Positions 21,929 to 33,541 of a stretch of DNA of 64,000 nucleotides are shown piece after piece. Source of the stretch: an uncultured Pelagibacteraceae bacterium (GTDB lineage: Bacteria > Pseudomonadota > Alphaproteobacteria > Pelagibacterales > Pelagibacteraceae); assembly GCA_902582235.1 (NCBI GenBank), contig CACHQX010000001.1, positions 190,760-254,759 on the forward strand, given 5' to 3'. The notes beneath the pieces were generated by a model. It was not told where the DNA came from and ran no database searches. It saw only the letters and a program-made list of their open reading frames with translations. Position 1 is the first letter of the stretch, and each line of letters starts with the position of its first letter. The translations under genes were made by a program, and so were the position numbers.

Positions 21929-22729
21929 TTATCGTAAGTTTTTATAAAATTTTAATTGTTTATCACTGTATTTTCCTAATGATGGATCTGACAAACAAAA
22001 AATATGTTGATCGTTTTTCCGATCATTAATGTACTTCCATTTTCTTAAAAAATGATCTTTTAAAAATTTAGCATTGGCTGCTCTACCATCACAAACTATA
22101 ATGGTACCTGGTGTATAAAAATACTCAAATTTTAAAATATCACAGACCATTGGCATCATATCTTTGTGCCTTGTGCTAATGCCATTTATATCTTTTTTTA
22201 TCTTAAACTGATCAGGCCCATCTAAATATATAAAATCAGGATTGCACAATGGTAATTTTTTATATTGAGTACAAATTCTGTCTTTGAATGTCGTCATTTC
22301 GACGTCAGTTAAAATATAATTTATTTTAATTGGTTTTTTTATTTTTAGGTACTTGTTAAATTTAACAATTCTATTTTTAGTAATATTTAAATATTTTTTT
22401 TCATTTTCTACGACAAATAATTCAAAGGGATTATTTCTTCTTAATGATTTTACCTCATTTGAAAACTTATCTGCTAACTCTTTCAATGCTAAACTCAAAA
22501 TAAGACTTGACCAACCAGAACCAAATTCAAGTATTGTTGTCCTTTTATTTATTAACACATATTGGTACAAATTATAAAGATCACCTAATTCGGGTATGTA
22601 TGGTTCGTTTATTGCCATTTGATTTACTAAAGGTTTCTTCTTTTTAGATAAATTAACTAACAACTTTAAACCCTTTTTAATAAAAAAATTTTTAATTACT
22701 TTTTGGTTTTTTTTTGCTGGCTTTTTCAC
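21929..22729 (-). CDS. Putative SAM-dependent methyltransferase-like protein
   Basis: TILEFGSGWSSLILSLALKEL motif-I-like; PDFIYLDGPDQFK. Confidence 0.55.
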   Translation of the reverse strand: MKKPAKKNQKVIKNFFIKKGLKLLVNLSKKKKPLVNQMAINEPYIPELGDLYNLYQYVLINKRTTILEFGSGWSSLILSLALKELADKFSNEVKSLRRNNPFELFVVENEKKYLNITKNRIVKFNKYLKIKKPIKINYILTDVEMTTFKDRICTQYKKLPLCNPDFIYLDGPDQFKIKKDINGISTRHKDMMPMVCDILKFEYFYTPGTIIVCDGRAANAKFLKDHFLRKWKYINDRKNDQHIFCLSDPSLGKYSDKQLKFYKNLR

Positions 22730-22853
22730 TTACGCATTACATAACATAAAACTACCTTTCCAAAAACCTATATTTTCTGATATAAATTCATTTTGGTCAG
22801 GCAACAAAACGTACCTATCGATAAAGAAATGAGTTAGTCAAAAAAAAATTAAA

Positions 22854-23531
22854 ATGCCACTAATTGAAAAAATAGTTAACCCATTAAGCACCTTTCACCA
22901 TAAAAGAATTTTTATGCACTTAAGGGATTTAGATATTGATAAAATTATTGACATTGGTGCTCATAAAGGTGAGTTTCTTGAAAACATGCTAAAAATCCAG
23001 AAAGTAAACTCTTTTTATGCATTTGAACCTCAAAAAAATATCTTTAAAGAACTAAACAAAAAATTTGCTAGAAACAAAAAAGTAAAATTATTTAATTGTG
23101 CGATCGATAAAGAAATTTCAAATAAAAAATTAAAAATTAATAAAATTAGTATGAAATCATCTTTGGCTGAAGTAAACGAAAATTCGCTGTATTTAAAATT
23201 TATAAATTTTTTGGCACAATCGAAATCAAATTTTGAGGGTGAATACGAAGTTCAAACTAACACGGTGGATAAGATTTTTGAGGGCATAAACTTGCAAAAA
23301 TCATTGCTTAAAATTGATGTAGAGGGTTTTGAAATTAATGTTATCAAAGGATCACAGATGAAACTTGAGGAAATTTCATTTATTTTGTTAGAAAATCAAT
23401 TTGGTAACCATTTTAAAAATAATAATTTTAAAGATATAACAAAATTACTTTCAGAGAAAAATTTTAAAATTTGTAAAAAATTTATTTTTCCCACACTTCA
23501 TTATCAGGATATATTGTTTGAGAAGATTTAG
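22854..23531 (+). CDS. FkbM-family methyltransferase
   Basis: IIDIGAHKGEFLENML...YAFEPQKNIFKELNKKF...LLKIDVEGFEINVIKGS. Confidence 0.85.
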   Translation: MPLIEKIVNPLSTFHHKRIFMHLRDLDIDKIIDIGAHKGEFLENMLKIQKVNSFYAFEPQKNIFKELNKKFARNKKVKLFNCAIDKEISNKKLKINKISMKSSLAEVNENSLYLKFINFLAQSKSNFEGEYEVQTNTVDKIFEGINLQKSLLKIDVEGFEINVIKGSQMKLEEISFILLENQFGNHFKNNNFKDITKLLSEKNFKICKKFIFPTLHYQDILFEKI

Positions 23532-23532
23532 T

Positions 23533-23904
23533 TTATTTTAGAAATTGTTTTAAATTAGGTTTAAAATAGTTAGGTCCTTTCATTACTTTGCCATTCTCAT
23601 TATATATAGGTTTTCCATCCTCACCCAATTTACTCATATTAGAATTTTGAACTTCTTCAAAACATTTATCTAAATTTACTCCAAAGGCATGTCCTGCGCC
23701 ATAAGTGACGTAAAGAATGTCAGTTAATGCATCAATTGTTTCTTTTAAATCTTTTTTACGTATTGCATATTTAAGTTCTTCAAGTTCTTCTTCGATAAGA
23801 TCAACTCTTAATTTGTTAATCTTGTCTGACGAAAAACTAGCATTTGTTTTTATCTCCTGGCCAAATGTTTTCATAAATAAACCTACTTTTTCAAAATTTG
23901 TCAT
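23533..23904 (-). CDS. MazG/PRA-PH-like nucleotide pyrophosphohydrolase
   Basis: LIEEELEELKYAIRKKDLKETIDALTDILYVTYGAGHAFG (EExx...ExxD pattern). Confidence 0.78.
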   Translation of the reverse strand: MTNFEKVGLFMKTFGQEIKTNASFSSDKINKLRVDLIEEELEELKYAIRKKDLKETIDALTDILYVTYGAGHAFGVNLDKCFEEVQNSNMSKLGEDGKPIYNENGKVMKGPNYFKPNLKQFLK

Positions 23905-23961
23905 AATGCTCCTATATGATTCTATTAGCTTTTAATGTATAATATCTAATACAATATCCAA

Positions 23962-25350
23962 ATGAAATTTAGAAAAGAAACAGATAGCATGGGGACCATC
24001 AATGTTGCTGACGACAAATATTGGGGTGCCTCAACAGAAAGATCAAAAAAATATTTCGATATTGGAAAAATATTAGTAAGCAAAACTTTAATAAATGCAA
24101 TTGCTGTAATAAAACTTGCTGCCGCTAAGGTTCATGCAAAAGACAAACAAATTGATACAAAAATTTGCAAGGCGATTATAACAGCTTCTCAAGAAATAAT
24201 TTCTGGTAAACTTGATGGTAATTTTCCCCTGAAAGTATGGCAAACTGGTTCTGGTACGCAAACTAATATGAATGTAAATGAGGTTATAGCTAACAGAGCA
24301 ATTCAAATCTTAGGTGGAAAGAAGGGCTCGAAAAAACCAGTTCATCCAAATGATCATGTAAATAAATCTCAATCTACTAATGATGTTTTTCCTACCGCTA
24401 TGCACATTGCAATTGCCTTAGAAACTAAAAAAAAATTAATACCTTCTTTAAAAAATCTCAGTAAAGAATTAAGAGCAAAAATCAGCAAATTTAAAAAAAT
24501 TGTAAAAGTTGGAAGGACTCATCTTCAGGATGCAACCCCACTAACTTTGGGGCAAGAATTTTCTGGTTATTATTCACAGTTAAATGATTGCATTTTAAGA
24601 GTAGAAAATTCTTTAAAAGAAATTTTTTTTCTTGCTCAAGGTGGTACAGCCGTTGGAACAGGGATTAATTCAAAGAAAAACTTTGATCTGAAAATTTGCA
24701 GAGAAATTAGTAAATTAACAAAAATTAGATTTTATCCTGCAAAAAATAAATTCGCCGCTCTTGCTGCCCATGATGCAATAGTAAATTTCTCTGGTACTTT
24801 GAATACAACAGCAGTTTGCCTTATGAAAATTGCAAATGATATTCGCTTTCTAGGCTCAGGTCCAAGAGCTGGTTATGGAGAATTAATATTACCTGCAAAT
24901 GAACCTGGTTCTTCAATCATGCCAGGTAAAGTAAACCCAACACAATGTGAGGCTGTCACAATGGTTTGCGTAAAAGTTATTGGCAATCATACAGGAATTA
25001 CAATAGCAGGTTCACAAGGACAATTTGAATTGAATGTATTTAAACCTCTCATTGCTCACAATATTCTTCAATCTATTGACCTTTTATCAGACAGCTCAAA
25101 AAATTTTTCTCAATTTTGTGTTAAGGGTATCAAGGCTGACATAAAAAAAATAAATTTTGATTTAAATAACTCGTTAATGCTAGTCACAGCTCTTGCACCT
25201 AAGATAGGTTATGATAATGCAGCCAAAATTGCAAAATCTGCTCTTAAAAACAAAACTACATTAAAATTTGAGGCAATAAAAACAGGGCTTATTTCAGCAA
25301 AAGATTTCGATAAAATTGTTGATCCGAAAAAAATGACTTATCCAGGGTAG
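23962..25350 (+). CDS. fumC: Class II fumarate hydratase
   Basis: [15 protein letters not shown] signature; [18 protein letters not shown]. Confidence 0.95.
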   Translation: MKFRKETDSMGTINVADDKYWGASTERSKKYFDIGKILVSKTLINAIAVIKLAAAKVHAKDKQIDTKICKAIITASQEIISGKLDGNFPLKVWQTGSGTQTNMNVNEVIANRAIQILGGKKGSKKPVHPNDHVNKSQSTNDVFPTAMHIAIALETKKKLIPSLKNLSKELRAKISKFKKIVKVGRTHLQDATPLTLGQEFSGYYSQLNDCILRVENSLKEIFFLAQGGTAVGTGINSKKNFDLKICREISKLTKIRFYPAKNKFAALAAHDAIVNFSGTLNTTAVCLMKIANDIRFLGSGPRAGYGELILPANEPGSSIMPGKVNPTQCEAVTMVCVKVIGNHTGITIAGSQGQFELNVFKPLIAHNILQSIDLLSDSSKNFSQFCVKGIKADIKKINFDLNNSLMLVTALAPKIGYDNAAKIAKSALKNKTTLKFEAIKTGLISAKDFDKIVDPKKMTYPG

Positions 25351-26903
25351 CTTGATAAAATCTTATTTATAAAACTCCTCAAACTAATCCAATTGTTGAC
25401 TATAACAGAGTTATTATTAAAACTATAAATCAGATTATCAAGATTATCACTCATCTCAGGTTTATCATCATTTAATGATATAAAAAATATCTTTGTGTCA
25501 GATTTCGATAGATTGTAAATTAATCCAAAATAGACTTTTTCTAAATCTTTTTGATTCTTTTTTGAAACTAAAAATTTTCTATAAAACCTTTTTTTATCAA
25601 AAATTTCAAAACTGAATTTTCCTTTAAAAAAAATATCATTATCCTCTAAATAAATATTTCCATAATCAAGTTTCAAACTTCCAATTTTTTTGTTAAGTAA
25701 CTTTGAATTACTTAATTCAATTTTATCTCCAACGTAATTTGAATTTATTAAAATTTCATTGAAGAAGCTTCCGTTACTTAAATTACCACTTTTAATTGCT
25801 AATTTTCCATTAAAGTTTTCATTTAATAGAAATTCCTGAGAAAAAATTTCGTTAATCATGTTTTTGTTCAGCATGATTTTTTTTAGGTCAAACTTTTGAA
25901 TTTTTGATTCAATTTGAAAATCAAAAGGCTCTAGGTTTATTTTTCCATTATAATCAAATTTATTTGTGCCAAGAAACGAATTATTAGAGTCAATAATTAC
26001 TGAGTCTTCCTCAAAAAAATAATTAGTATTTAGTTTGGATCTTTTGAAACTAATTTTTAGATTTTTTACCTTGTCCCCTTTTTTAGATTTATTTAAAAGG
26101 CTTAACTTTAATGGATTTAACCTAACTTTTGTAATTTTCTCATTTAAATTTTCATCAAATTTCCAATCAAAAGTAAATGGGATATTAAAAATTTTTCCAT
26201 TAGAAATTATAGAATTTTCTTTTTTTAATTCATCATGAGAAATTAAGATGTTTTCAAGAGTGAAAAATGAAACAATCTGACCTTCATTACTTTTATAAAA
26301 AATTTTGCTTTTCAGGATTTTTATATTTTTTTTTGAAAATCCATTATCTAAAAAATTATTAATAAATTTAAAATCAGAGTTTTCTATAAAAAAATTAGCA
26401 TTTTTAATTTCAATTTTTTTTATTACATTATTCATTTTAAAAAAATTGTTTTGATTTATAAAAATTCTTAATTTTTTAATTTGACTTAACTCTTTCTGGT
26501 AACCTGTTTTTTCTGTAAATATTACAACATCATTAATAATATAATGTGGTTTTGGGAGGATAGAATAATTGATGTCAGGGGTAAGTGCAAAGTCTAAGTT
26601 GTATTCTTTTTTTAATTTTTCCTCAAGTTCATTCTGTATATTCTCAGAGATGATCATTCCTGGAATTGAAAGGTATAGAAGATACAGAAAAAATACTATA
26701 CTAAGTATGAATAATGCATAATTAAGTTGAAATTTTTTAAATATATAATCTTCTATGTTTTTTTTCTTAAATTGACTAAAATTTATCTTCCATGTGCCTT
26801 TAGGCATATTGAAAAAAGTGGAAAATTTAATAAACAATTTATTTGGTATACTTTTCTTAGAAAAGTTTTTTTGTAAGAAAGATTGAATTTTAAATTTTTT
26901 CAT
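25338..26903 (-). CDS. AsmA-like envelope protein (low similarity)
   Basis: N-terminal TM segment then long beta-rich sequence; start likely [13 protein letters not shown] at 26903, since the ORF-track start 27047 overlaps divergent uvrD. Confidence 0.5.
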   Translation of the reverse strand: MKKFKIQSFLQKNFSKKSIPNKLFIKFSTFFNMPKGTWKINFSQFKKKNIEDYIFKKFQLNYALFILSIVFFLYLLYLSIPGMIISENIQNELEEKLKKEYNLDFALTPDINYSILPKPHYIINDVVIFTEKTGYQKELSQIKKLRIFINQNNFFKMNNVIKKIEIKNANFFIENSDFKFINNFLDNGFSKKNIKILKSKIFYKSNEGQIVSFFTLENILISHDELKKENSIISNGKIFNIPFTFDWKFDENLNEKITKVRLNPLKLSLLNKSKKGDKVKNLKISFKRSKLNTNYFFEEDSVIIDSNNSFLGTNKFDYNGKINLEPFDFQIESKIQKFDLKKIMLNKNMINEIFSQEFLLNENFNGKLAIKSGNLSNGSFFNEILINSNYVGDKIELSNSKLLNKKIGSLKLDYGNIYLEDNDIFFKGKFSFEIFDKKRFYRKFLVSKKNQKDLEKVYFGLIYNLSKSDTKIFFISLNDDKPEMSDNLDNLIYSFNNNSVIVNNWISLRSFINKILSSYPG

Positions 26904-26938
26904 TATTCTATAAAATGACTTATAGTGATTTAAAATAA

Positions 26939-28969
26939 ATGATAAACTCTGAATATCTAGAAAAACTAAATAATTTTCAAAAAGAAGCTGTTTTACATAC
27001 TTCAGGACCTCTTTTAATTGTTGCGGGGGCTGGTTCAGGAAAAACAAAGGTTCTTACATCAAGAATTGCAAATATTGTTGAAAAAAATTTAGCATTTCCA
27101 AACGAAATATTGGCTGTAACCTTTACTAATAAGGCAGCGCGGGAAATGCAAAATAGGGTAAGTTCAATATTAAAGAAGAGAGCGGTCGGTCTACCATGGC
27201 TTGGAACATTTCATTCCATATGTGCAAAGATTCTGAGAAAACATGCCAAAGCTGTCAATTTAACACAAAGTTTTACCATAATAGATCAAGACGATCAGCA
27301 AAGATTAATTAAGAATATTTGCAAAAGTAAAAATATTGATGTCAAAAAAATTTCTCCAAATTTCATACTTGCTTTAATTAATAAATGGAAAAATTCTGGT
27401 TGGTATCCAAAAAATGTAAAAATTTCGAGGGGTCAGATTTTAGAAAAAAATATGTTAGAGGTTTATAAAGTATATCAAGAGAAACTCATTAATTTAAATG
27501 CATGTGATTTTGGAGACTTAATCCTTCATTGCGTCAAAATTTTTGAGGAAAATCAAGACATTAATAAAATTTATTCAAAAAAATTTAAATATATTCTTGT
27601 GGATGAATATCAAGACACAAATTACATCCAGAGCAAATGGCTAAAACATTTAACTTTGTTACATAATAATATTTGCTGTGTTGGTGATGATGATCAGTCA
27701 ATTTATAGTTGGAGGGGTGCGGAGATCAAAAATTTTTTAGAATTTGATAAAGTTTATGAGAATACAAAAATTATAAGGCTAGAGGACAATTATAGATCAA
27801 CTCAAAACATTTTAAACGTTGCATCCCATTTGATTTCAAATAATGAAAATAGACTTGGAAAGAAATTGAATTCAAATAAAATTGAAGGAGAGAAAATCAA
27901 ATTAAATTGTTTTAGAAACGGCAAAGATGAAGCTATAGGTGTATCTGATATAATTGAAAACGAGCTTAAAAAAAAGTATTCATACAATAACATTGCTATT
28001 CTTGTGAGAGCAATATTTCAAACCAGAGAATTTGAGGAGAGATTTTTAAAAATAGGCCTTCCATACAGGATACTAGGTGGGACTAAATTTTACGAAAGAG
28101 CCGAAATTAAAAATTGTATAGCTTACTTGCGTGTTGTTCAACACGAGAGAGATGACCTTGCTTTTGAAAGGATAGTAAATGTTCCCAAAAGATCTATAGG
28201 GGAAAGTTCGTTTAAACAAATTAATGAGTACGCGAGGAAAAATAATTTATCGTTAGAAACTGCTTCACAAAATTTAATCGCTCAAAATTTAATTAAACCT
28301 AAGACTAAATTAGGACTTTTGTCTTTTTTGAATATGATCAAGAAATGGAGAAATGACCACTCAATAAAAAAGATAAATCATGTCAAACTTTTGCAAATTA
28401 TATTAGACGAATCTGGATATTCTGCCTCCTTGAAAGATAAAAAAGATTTAGAAAACGAAAATAGACTTGAAAATATCAAAGAGCTTTTAAGCGCAATGAA
28501 AGAATTTGACAATTTAGAAAGTTTTCTTGAGCATGTTTCATTAGCAACCTCCATTGATCAACAATGGGAAGGTGAAAAAATAAATTTAATGACTATGCAT
28601 GCATCAAAAGGTTTAGAATTTGACGCTGTGTTCTTGCCTTGTTGGGAAGAAGGTATGTTTCCTCATCAGAAATCCATAGATGAGAAAGGTCAGAGCGGTC
28701 TTGAGGAAGAAAGACGTCTTGCTTACGTGGGTATTACAAGAGCAAAAGATTTAAGTTTTATATCGTTTTCTTTAAACAGATTTTACCAGGGCGATTGGAT
28801 AGATAGTTTATCATCAAGATTTGTTGATGAGCTTCCAGAAAAGTTTATTGAGAAGAATAATAATTTAGAAAGAGATGATCAAGATTTCGACTTTAATCAG
28901 GATATAGATAATGATAATGAGAATTTTAGAAGTCCTGGATGGATCAGATATCAAAAAAGATTAAAATGA
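26939..28969 (+). CDS. uvrD: UvrD/PcrA/Rep-family DNA helicase
   Basis: VAGAGSGKTKVLTSRIA; VDEYQDTNYIQ; GDDDQSIYSWRGAE. Confidence 0.94.
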   Translation: MINSEYLEKLNNFQKEAVLHTSGPLLIVAGAGSGKTKVLTSRIANIVEKNLAFPNEILAVTFTNKAAREMQNRVSSILKKRAVGLPWLGTFHSICAKILRKHAKAVNLTQSFTIIDQDDQQRLIKNICKSKNIDVKKISPNFILALINKWKNSGWYPKNVKISRGQILEKNMLEVYKVYQEKLINLNACDFGDLILHCVKIFEENQDINKIYSKKFKYILVDEYQDTNYIQSKWLKHLTLLHNNICCVGDDDQSIYSWRGAEIKNFLEFDKVYENTKIIRLEDNYRSTQNILNVASHLISNNENRLGKKLNSNKIEGEKIKLNCFRNGKDEAIGVSDIIENELKKKYSYNNIAILVRAIFQTREFEERFLKIGLPYRILGGTKFYERAEIKNCIAYLRVVQHERDDLAFERIVNVPKRSIGESSFKQINEYARKNNLSLETASQNLIAQNLIKPKTKLGLLSFLNMIKKWRNDHSIKKINHVKLLQIILDESGYSASLKDKKDLENENRLENIKELLSAMKEFDNLESFLEHVSLATSIDQQWEGEKINLMTMHASKGLEFDAVFLPCWEEGMFPHQKSIDEKGQSGLEEERRLAYVGITRAKDLSFISFSLNRFYQGDWIDSLSSRFVDELPEKFIEKNNNLERDDQDFDFNQDIDNDNENFRSPGWIRYQKRLK

Positions 28970-30663
28970 TCTCTGAAAAATTAAAAGAATTAAAAAATAA
29001 ATTTAATCTTCACGAAATAGACGGCTATGTAGTACCTAAAAATGATGAATATTTTTCTGAATTTGCAAAAAAAGATAAACTTAAAACCATTACAGGTTTT
29101 GATGGATCATTTGGAATAGCAATAATATTAAAGAAAAAAAACTTTCTTTTTGTTGATGGTAGGTATGTTGAGCAAGCTAAAATTCAGGCTGGAAAAAAGT
29201 TCAAAATACTGGAGATACCAAAAAAACTTCCCTATCAAGTTTTAAATTCGAACTTAAATTTAGGATTTGATCCCATGATTTTCACTTCTAGAAGTTTGCA
29301 ATATTACTTTAGAGGTAAAATTAAACTTACCCCTATTAATAAAACGATGATAAACTCAAAGACTTTAGATGGTTATAAATCAAGAAAGTTCTACTCGTTA
29401 AACACCAAAGTAGTTGGCGAAACAGTAAACAGTAAGATTAAAAGATTAATAAAAATTTTAAAAAAAGATGGATCGGATCATATTTTTATATCTGCACCTG
29501 AAAATGTTGCTTGGCTTTTAAACATACGAGGAAGAGATAATCCTTTTAGCCCAATACCATATTGTAGAATAATACTTAATACAAAAGGAGAAGTAAGTTT
29601 TTTTTCAGACATAAAAAACTCATCAAGTATTTTCAAAAAGAAAGATTTTTCGAGAACCTCTTTTTTCAAAGATAGTCAAATTGAAAAATTTTTAAATAAC
29701 TTAAACGTAAAAAAAATTATAATCGACAAAAATTCCTGCTCTGTTTTACTTGAAAATTTAATAAGTTCAAAATTTAAGGTTTCTAAGGTTGGAGATCCTT
29801 TATATTTAATGAAATCAATCAAGAACAAAGTGGAAATAAACAATACGATCGAAAGTCACATTTATGACGGGGTAGCAGTTACTAAATTTTTATACTGGAT
29901 CAAAAAAAATCAAAATAAAAAAATTTCCGAAACTGATGCTGAAAAAAAATTAGAGTCTTTTAGAAAACAAAACAAAAATTATCTTTTTCCAAGTTTCAAC
30001 ACTATATCAGCAACAGGAAAAAATGGATCAATCATTCATTACCGTGCTTCAAATAAAACATGCAGAGAGATAAAACAAAATGATGTTTACCTTTGTGACT
30101 CAGGGGGACAATACACATATGGAACCACCGATGTTACAAGAACTATTTCTTTCAAAGTACAGCCCAAAAATATCAAAGATACTTTCACTAGAGTTTTGAA
30201 AGGACACATTGCTGTGGCTACTGCTAATATTTCAAAACAAAAAACTGGATCAAATATTGATAAATTAGCGAGAAAGTACCTTAAGGAAGTCAAAAAAGAT
30301 TTTAGTCATGGTACTGGACATGGAGTAGGTTATTTTTTAAATGTTCACGAAGGTCCACAGGCAATTTCAAAAAGGAATAATATTAAATTAAGAGAAGGAA
30401 TGATACTAAGTAATGAACCAGGATTTTACTTACAAGGAAAGTATGGAATCAGAATTGAAAATTTAGTCTATATCAAAAAAGAAAAAAATAATTTAGTTTT
30501 TAAGAACCTTACATTGGCACCAATTGATATTAATCTAATAAATTTCAAGTTATTGTCCCCACAAGAAAAAAGATATCTAATCAATTATCACCTTGAGGTA
30601 TATTCTAAAATCCATAAATTTTTATCTTTGAGTGAAAAAAAATGGCTTATAAAATCAATTTAA
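28966..30663 (+). CDS. pepP: Xaa-Pro aminopeptidase (M24B)
   Basis: CDSGGQYTYGTTDVTRT; SHGTGHGVGYFLNVHEGPQ; start MISEKLKEL overlaps the uvrD stop (ATGA). Confidence 0.9.
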   Translation: MISEKLKELKNKFNLHEIDGYVVPKNDEYFSEFAKKDKLKTITGFDGSFGIAIILKKKNFLFVDGRYVEQAKIQAGKKFKILEIPKKLPYQVLNSNLNLGFDPMIFTSRSLQYYFRGKIKLTPINKTMINSKTLDGYKSRKFYSLNTKVVGETVNSKIKRLIKILKKDGSDHIFISAPENVAWLLNIRGRDNPFSPIPYCRIILNTKGEVSFFSDIKNSSSIFKKKDFSRTSFFKDSQIEKFLNNLNVKKIIIDKNSCSVLLENLISSKFKVSKVGDPLYLMKSIKNKVEINNTIESHIYDGVAVTKFLYWIKKNQNKKISETDAEKKLESFRKQNKNYLFPSFNTISATGKNGSIIHYRASNKTCREIKQNDVYLCDSGGQYTYGTTDVTRTISFKVQPKNIKDTFTRVLKGHIAVATANISKQKTGSNIDKLARKYLKEVKKDFSHGTGHGVGYFLNVHEGPQAISKRNNIKLREGMILSNEPGFYLQGKYGIRIENLVYIKKEKNNLVFKNLTLAPIDINLINFKLLSPQEKRYLINYHLEVYSKIHKFLSLSEKKWLIKSI

Positions 30664-32670
30664 CATTTCATCTAATGTTTTTTGATTAATTACTTTTATT
30701 TTGTTTTTTTTAGCTAAATCTACTTTTTTAGTGGTAGGTTTTTCTCCTATAACTAAATAATCTAGTTTTTTAGTTACGTTGCTTACAATTTTACCTCCAT
30801 TACTTTCAATCAATGATTTAGCTTCTGCTCTTGAAATATTATTTAGTTTTCCAGTAAACATAAAGACCTGACCTTTAAGTTTTCCTGAGTTGTTACTTTC
30901 TTTAAAACCCTGAATATCTAATGATCTCGATAAATTTAAGATAACATTTAAGTTGACTTTCTCATTAAAAAACATCTTTAATGAATTTATTTGAGTATCA
31001 CCTATTCCATCAATGTTGATCAGCTCTTGAATATATTTTTGATTTTTTAATCTTAAAAAATTTTCTTTTTTTCTTAAAAATTCACTCAATAGCTTTGCAT
31101 TTTCTTGTCCAATGTGTCTTATACCGAGTGAAAATATAAATTTTTCTAGTGAAACTTTTTCTGATTTTTTTATAGATTTTTTTAAATTTTCAACAGATCG
31201 GTTACCCCAACCATCTAATTGTGATATCTTACCATAATCTAGGTTGAAAATGTCATAGGGGAACTTGATTAAACCTAAAGACCAAAACTTTTCAATTACT
31301 TTTTTTCCTAAACCCTCAATATTAAAGGCATCTTTTGAAACAAAATGTTTTAATCTTTCTTTTGCCATTCTATCACAATCAAAACCTCGATCAGGGCATC
31401 TTCTTACAGCATCAAATTTTTTAGTAATTTTATTAAATTCTTTGATCGTTTCAAAGCCACAAGGGCATTTTTTTGGAAAAATAAATTTCTTTGAATTGGC
31501 TTTTCTCTTTTTTAAATCTACCTCAATAACATGAGGAATAACATCTCCTGCTCTCTCAATTTTTACTGTATCTCCAATCCTAATATCTTTTCTTAAAATT
31601 TCTTCTTCATTATGAAGGGTCGCATTTGAAACTACTACCCCACCAATATTCACAGGTTTCACTTTGGCTACTGGGGTTAGTGCCCCAGTCCGACCGACTT
31701 GTATATCAATACTTAAAATTTCACTAACGGAATTGCTTGCAGAAAATTTATGAGCTATTGCCCACCTTGGTGCATTCGTTACGAATCCAAGTCTTTTTTG
31801 AAGTTTAAAATCGTTAATTTTATAAACGATACCATCAATATCATAATTTAATTCAAATCTTTTTTTTTCTATATTTTGGTGATTAGACAATAGGTTTTTA
31901 ATGCCTGAGATTTTTTTATTTAATTCTGAAGTTTTAAAACCCCATTTTTTTAATTTTATCAAAAAATTTGTTTGCTTATCGAAAGTTTCATCTGAAGAAA
32001 ATCCAAATGTGTAAGCAACGAATTTTAAGGGAATCTTTGAAGTTTTTTTTGGATCTTTTTGTCTAAGAGAACCAGAGGCTGCATTTCTTGGATTTGCGAA
32101 ACTATCTTTTATTTTCTCAAAATCATTATTTTGAATGAAAACTTCTCCTCTTACATCGATGTCGTCGGGAAAATCTGTTTGATCTACATAGTGTGGAATG
32201 TCGGATATTGTTTTTAAATTTAAGGTTATATCCTCACCCTCTTCCCCGTTTCCTCTTGATAGACCTCTTACTAATTTTCCAGACTTATAGGTTAGTGAAG
32301 CCGATATACCGTCAATTTTAGGTTCTGCACTATATTCAAATATAAAATTTTTATTAAAATTTAAAAAATTTATTATTTTTTTTTCAAAATTTATTAGATC
32401 TTCTTCATCAAATGCATTTGCTAATGAAAGCATTTTTACTCTGTGGGGATATTTTTCAAAATTTTTGGAAGGTGAAAAACCCAATGTTTTTGAGGGAGAA
32501 TCTTTGTCACTAAAATTGAACTTTTTTTCAATTTCTAAAATTTCTTTTTTTAATAAATCAAAATCTTGATCAGTTACAATTGACGTATTATCTTCAAAGT
32601 ATTTTTTGCTATATTTTTTATATTTTTTTATTTTTTCTTTGTATTCTTTTTTGGCTGAACTTTTTAACAT
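30655..32670 (-). CDS. ligA: NAD-dependent DNA ligase
   Basis: EPKIDGISASLTY, IDVRGEVFI, C-terminal BRCT VFMFTGKLNNISRAEAKSLIESNGGKIV. Confidence 0.95.
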   Translation of the reverse strand: MLKSSAKKEYKEKIKKYKKYSKKYFEDNTSIVTDQDFDLLKKEILEIEKKFNFSDKDSPSKTLGFSPSKNFEKYPHRVKMLSLANAFDEEDLINFEKKIINFLNFNKNFIFEYSAEPKIDGISASLTYKSGKLVRGLSRGNGEEGEDITLNLKTISDIPHYVDQTDFPDDIDVRGEVFIQNNDFEKIKDSFANPRNAASGSLRQKDPKKTSKIPLKFVAYTFGFSSDETFDKQTNFLIKLKKWGFKTSELNKKISGIKNLLSNHQNIEKKRFELNYDIDGIVYKINDFKLQKRLGFVTNAPRWAIAHKFSASNSVSEILSIDIQVGRTGALTPVAKVKPVNIGGVVVSNATLHNEEEILRKDIRIGDTVKIERAGDVIPHVIEVDLKKRKANSKKFIFPKKCPCGFETIKEFNKITKKFDAVRRCPDRGFDCDRMAKERLKHFVSKDAFNIEGLGKKVIEKFWSLGLIKFPYDIFNLDYGKISQLDGWGNRSVENLKKSIKKSEKVSLEKFIFSLGIRHIGQENAKLLSEFLRKKENFLRLKNQKYIQELINIDGIGDTQINSLKMFFNEKVNLNVILNLSRSLDIQGFKESNNSGKLKGQVFMFTGKLNNISRAEAKSLIESNGGKIVSNVTKKLDYLVIGEKPTTKKVDLAKKNKIKVINQKTLDEMLN

Positions 32671-32671
32671 T

Positions 32672-33505
32672 TTAATCGAAAAGTTTTTTGAATTTTTTTA
32701 ACATTCCTTTTTTTTCTTTTTTTAATTCTATTTTTGTCTTGTATTGTTGGTTAAATATCTTGTAAGATTTTTCATACCATTTGCTTGATTGGTAGTTGTA
32801 ACCTAACAATGATGCATACTTTTGTGACTCACTTTCTAAACCGATTGTATAATATAACTCGACCAATCTATGCAGAGCTTCTTCAACATAAATTGTTTTT
32901 TCATATTGCTTTACTACAGTTTTATATCTGTTGATTGATGCAATCCATTTTTTTTTTTTAAAATAGTGCAAAGCAATATACATTTCTTTTGAAGCTAAAT
33001 AATCTTGAATAAGATCAAGTTTGTATTCTGCATCTAACGCATAATCTGTGTCAGGATAATTTTTAATAACAAAATTAAATTTTTCCTGAGCTTGAAGCAA
33101 TGGTCCTAAATCTTTTTTCTCATCTACAATTTGTTCGTAATAACACATTGCAAGTAAAAAGTGTGCATAATCTAAATTAGGGTTTTTAGGATATGTTTTA
33201 ATAAACCTGTCAAGCTCGAACTGTGCATCATAATAATAATCATCTGCATAATATACATATGCTGCCATCAAAGCTGCTTTGGGAGCCCATGATGACTGGG
33301 GAAACAATAATTCAGCTTCATTAAATTTTTTTGCAGCAAAAAGAGAGTCGCCTAACTTAAATTCTTCGTAGCCTTCTCTGAAAGCTCTTATCATTTGTAA
33401 TTCTACATCTTCTTCAACAACTAAAGACGTTTTTTCTTTTTTTGCACAATTTGTAAGAAAAAATGGTACTAAAAAAAATATTATTAAAATCTTTAAAAAA
33501 TTCAT
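32672..33505 (-). CDS. bamD: Outer membrane assembly lipoprotein BamD
   Basis: Lipobox-like FLTNC; TPR-like FNEAELLFPQSSWAPKAALMAAYVYYADDYYYDA. Confidence 0.9.
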   Translation of the reverse strand: MNFLKILIIFFLVPFFLTNCAKKEKTSLVVEEDVELQMIRAFREGYEEFKLGDSLFAAKKFNEAELLFPQSSWAPKAALMAAYVYYADDYYYDAQFELDRFIKTYPKNPNLDYAHFLLAMCYYEQIVDEKKDLGPLLQAQEKFNFVIKNYPDTDYALDAEYKLDLIQDYLASKEMYIALHYFKKKKWIASINRYKTVVKQYEKTIYVEEALHRLVELYYTIGLESESQKYASLLGYNYQSSKWYEKSYKIFNQQYKTKIELKKEKKGMLKKFKKLFD

Positions 33506-33541
33506 AAGTAAGTAACTTTAAGATAATTTATAAAATTAATC

